Source of the DNA: Aquila chrysaetos chrysaetos
Taxonomy: Eukaryota > Chordata > Aves > Accipitriformes > Accipitridae
DNA: 64,000 bases
Assembly (NCBI RefSeq): GCF_900496995.4
Contig: NC_044024.1
Coordinates: 620,001-684,000, forward strand
Direction: 5' to 3'
Below, piece by piece: positions 61,801 to 64,000 of the stretch (within the stretch, counting starts at the first letter, position 1; the number at the start of each line of letters is the position of its first letter). The position numbers were made by a program, and so were the translations under genes. The notes under the pieces were generated by a model that made no database searches, was not told where the DNA came from, and saw nothing but the letters and a program-made list of their open reading frames with translations.

Positions 61801-63066
61801 ACTGCAGCCCTGTTTTCCTGTTGCTTTCTTTTATTTTTATCACTGCTTTCTCCTCCTTTTTTACAGAGCAGCCTGTCTTAATTGCTCATACAGTAGATCA
61901 TCCAAAGTACATTACTTAAAAGATCAACGTTTTTAATTGATTTACAGAGCTGCACTTTAACTTGACATTTTTATGTTTCGCTGCTTATTTTTCTAATTAC
62001 AGCTGAAAGGAAATTTGAGATAAGTATCATGTAATGAAGGAGCCAAAACCCCAAGGACAATTGGTTTGATGTTATGTTCGCCACTTGAATTAAACAATCA
62101 GCTTTTTTTCTCTAATTAATAAGGGGTTTTTGGAGCTGGTAAGGGGTGAAAGCTGTTCCTATCTGCAGTAGCCTGCCAACCTGTGTTGTGCTGAACACCC
62201 TTATATATGTACCACATTGGGTGAACACTGACTCTCCAAGAATTCTGAAGTCACACATCTGAAGCTCCTGGTGTATCTTGCTAGCAGACTAGCATCTGTA
62301 ATTAAGATCCAGCTGCACAGGAGGGACACTTGGTCATGGTGACATGGGCACAGTCGTGGGCTGCTGCAGTCCCAGCCCCACAAGCCCACTCTGCTGATGT
62401 TGCTCTTGAAGCTGGCTGGCAGACCAAGGCCACCCCTGCTCGAGTCTTCTCCTCGTTGGTTGGCTCGCTGGGGAGGCTCCAGGGAGACAGCTGTGGAACC
62501 ACCTACTAGCTTTTAAAATGTATTTTCCATAATGTATTTGTAGACTAGTGACCCATCTGGGAGAGCTTGGTCAGAGGGCAGCAGGGGTTGCAGGAGCCCC
62601 GGGCAGGGAGAAGGTATTTCTCTCGGTTGCACCCCGGTTCCACTGTGGCCTGGGATGGAACAATCCCCCTTGAGCATCTGAGTGCAAAGGCTTTTTTCCC
62701 TGGAACGTGACCGTCTGCTGAGTTTGTTTGTTTGTGTTTCTTCCCTTTTTAATTGCATGTGAGTAGTTGTTTGAATCGAGTCACCTCTTCCCTCTTTTCC
62801 CCAGTTCTTCTCCGTTTCTCAGTGGGAGTTAATGTGAGACCCGGTCACAGCTGGGGATGTAAATGATGCTTGTTCTTTTCCATATAAGATTAACGAGCAA
62901 ATGGATTTCCTTGTGCAGTGTGTGCTCCCTTTTGTCTTTACGTGAGGTCTGTGATGCCAAGGCACTCTTTGGGCAGTGTGCCCTGAAGGACTAGCTGCTG
63001 CTGGCCATCAGTTTCCCTTTCCTTGTAAATATAAGTGATGGAGCTGGAGGCCAAGAAACCTCAAGC

Positions 63067-63114
63067 TTTTTTTTTTATTTTTAGGCATCACACTAAAATG
63101 TGTCATTTCCACAG
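63067..63114 (+). promoter_or_regulatory. Tandem splice acceptors before exon 4
   Basis: A long T tract ends in TTTTTAG at 63083-63084, exactly 30 nt upstream of the conserved acceptor CCACAG (63113-63114). The 30 nt between them are free of in-frame stops and keep the phase. Use of the upstream AG would insert ten residues ([10 protein letters not shown]) between G421 and A422. The conserved acceptor has a weak pyrimidine tract of its own. It may rely on a branch-point-like CACTAAA at 63091-63097, which lies between the two AGs. The conserved site gives the known AR protein and is surely used. Use of the other is unproven. Confidence 0.45.
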
Positions 63115-63402
63115 CCCGCAAACTGAAGAAGCTGGGTAACCTGAAGACACAAGATGACTTAGAGGCAGCCAGCTCATCCAGCCCCACTGAGGAGCAAGCT
63201 CCCAAGATGGTGATGACACGCATTGATGGGTATGAGTGCCAGCCCATCTTCCTCAACGTCCTGGAGGCCATCGAGCCTGGTGTCGTGTGTGCCGGCCACG
63301 ACAACAGCCAGCCGGACTCCTTCTCCAACCTGCTGACCAGCCTGAATGAGCTTGGGGAGAGGCAGCTGGTCTACGTGGTCAAATGGGCAAAGGCCTTGCC
63401 AG
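63115..63402 (+). CDS. AR: Androgen receptor, exon 4 (hinge and start of ligand-binding domain)
   Basis: This 288-nt exon has the mammalian AR exon 4 length. It completes A422, encodes residues 423-517 and ends on the first base of codon 518. It begins with [10 protein letters not shown], the second half of the nuclear localisation signal with the KLKK acetylation motif. A variable hinge follows, with a Ser-Pro site at S444 (human S650 region, SSPTEE). Then comes ligand-binding helix 1 ([17 protein letters not shown]) and helix 3. Steroid-contact residues in helix 3 are all present: L495, L498, N499, L501, G502 and Q505 (N499 and Q505 equal human N705 and Q711 in the 919-residue numbering). 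The AF-2 clamp lysine is K514. The donor is CCAG|GTGAGC, phase 1. The remaining ligand-binding exons are outside the window. If they have the usual lengths the protein would be about 713 residues. Confidence 0.98.
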
Positions 63403-64000
63403 GTGAGCTAAAAACCTAACAAATCCGGTACCTTCCCTGGCACGTCCCTAAAGCCCCCTGCTTGCATTACCTGGGGTGGGTTCAAAGGAGGTGGTCTGCA
63501 GCCCGTGTCCCACCATCACACAGTTCCTTGGGGGAGCATCTTCCTGGGGCACCTGTCTGTAATATCTCCGTAAAGCAGGCTGCAGCAGCATGGGGTTTGT
63601 CTCCTTTGGGTGACTAGGGAGTGACAAAGTATGTTGAAACTTGTGCTTTTGGGTCTGTCCCTGCTGGTAGCCCCTGGCACACAGTATTGTGTCGCCATGC
63701 ATGCGTCTGCTTCCCCGTGTGGGAAGGGCTATTGCGGGTCAGGGCTTCAGGGTCTTGCTCTCTTCCCGCTCTCCCTGCAGGGTTTTTGCTCCACTTGCAG
63801 ACCTGTGTCCACCAGACCTGCAGACGCCCTCTCTAAACAGGTATTAGCCCCGTCCCATAACCCGCATGAAGTGGTGAAAAGGATAAATTCCCCAGGTGGA
63901 TCAGAAGTGTGCCACTTCATGATGTGAAAGTAAGATGGGGGAAGCTGGGCTGAAAGGAGCTGAGGCTTGAGAGCTGGGAGAGGTCCTTCCTCACTATTTT
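63403..64000 (+). other. Start of AR intron 4 (partial)
   Basis: The sequence after the GTGAGC donor shows no further AR exon, repeat or gene before the window ends. Frames on both strands here have no recognisable domain. Confidence 0.85.

Overview
The window is vertebrate nuclear DNA carrying the first half of one gene, the androgen receptor (AR, NR3C4), on the + strand. A bird, probably of the Neoaves, is the best fit. The reasons are a CR1 LINE tail of the avian type at 8201-8322, very few other interspersed repeats, short AR introns (27.1, 8.2 and 6.8 kb), and an AR N-terminal domain that is short and lacks the polyglutamine and polyglycine tracts of mammals. The species assignment is an inference.

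Layout. Positions 1 to about 18.6 kb are upstream of the gene. I find no gene there, only a CR1 fragment, two diverged copies of a palindromic MITE-like repeat, a MIR-like SINE relic and simple repeats. A dense CpG island (about 18.6-20.85 kb) holds the likely TATA-less promoter, the 5' leader with a 9-codon upstream ORF, and coding exon 1. Coding exon 1 (19695-20689) encodes the N-terminal transactivation domain. Exon 2 (47834-47985) and exon 3 (56235-56351) encode the two zinc fingers. Exon 4 (63115-63402) encodes the hinge and the start of the ligand-binding domain. All junctions have GT/AG ends and matching phases. Exons 2-4 are 152, 117 and 288 nt, the lengths I know for mammalian AR. The coding sequence in the window gives residues 1-517 plus one base of codon 518. 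The remaining ligand-binding exons lie beyond 64000.

How it works. AR is a ligand-activated transcription factor. The exon-1 domain carries AF-1, an FxxLF-type motif that contacts the receptor's own ligand-binding domain, and SUMO sites. Exons 2-3 bind androgen response elements. The exon 3/4 junction encodes the bipartite nuclear localisation signal. Exon 4 starts the steroid pocket.

I found no operon, CRISPR array, viral element or new multi-gene system. The points most worth a second look are a tandem splice acceptor at exon 4 that would insert ten residues into the nuclear localisation signal, Leu-to-Phe changes in both N/C-interaction motifs, the short upstream ORF, and a few enhancer-like intronic blocks. 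Long open frames elsewhere in the introns and antisense to the CpG island look like chance or compositional shadows.
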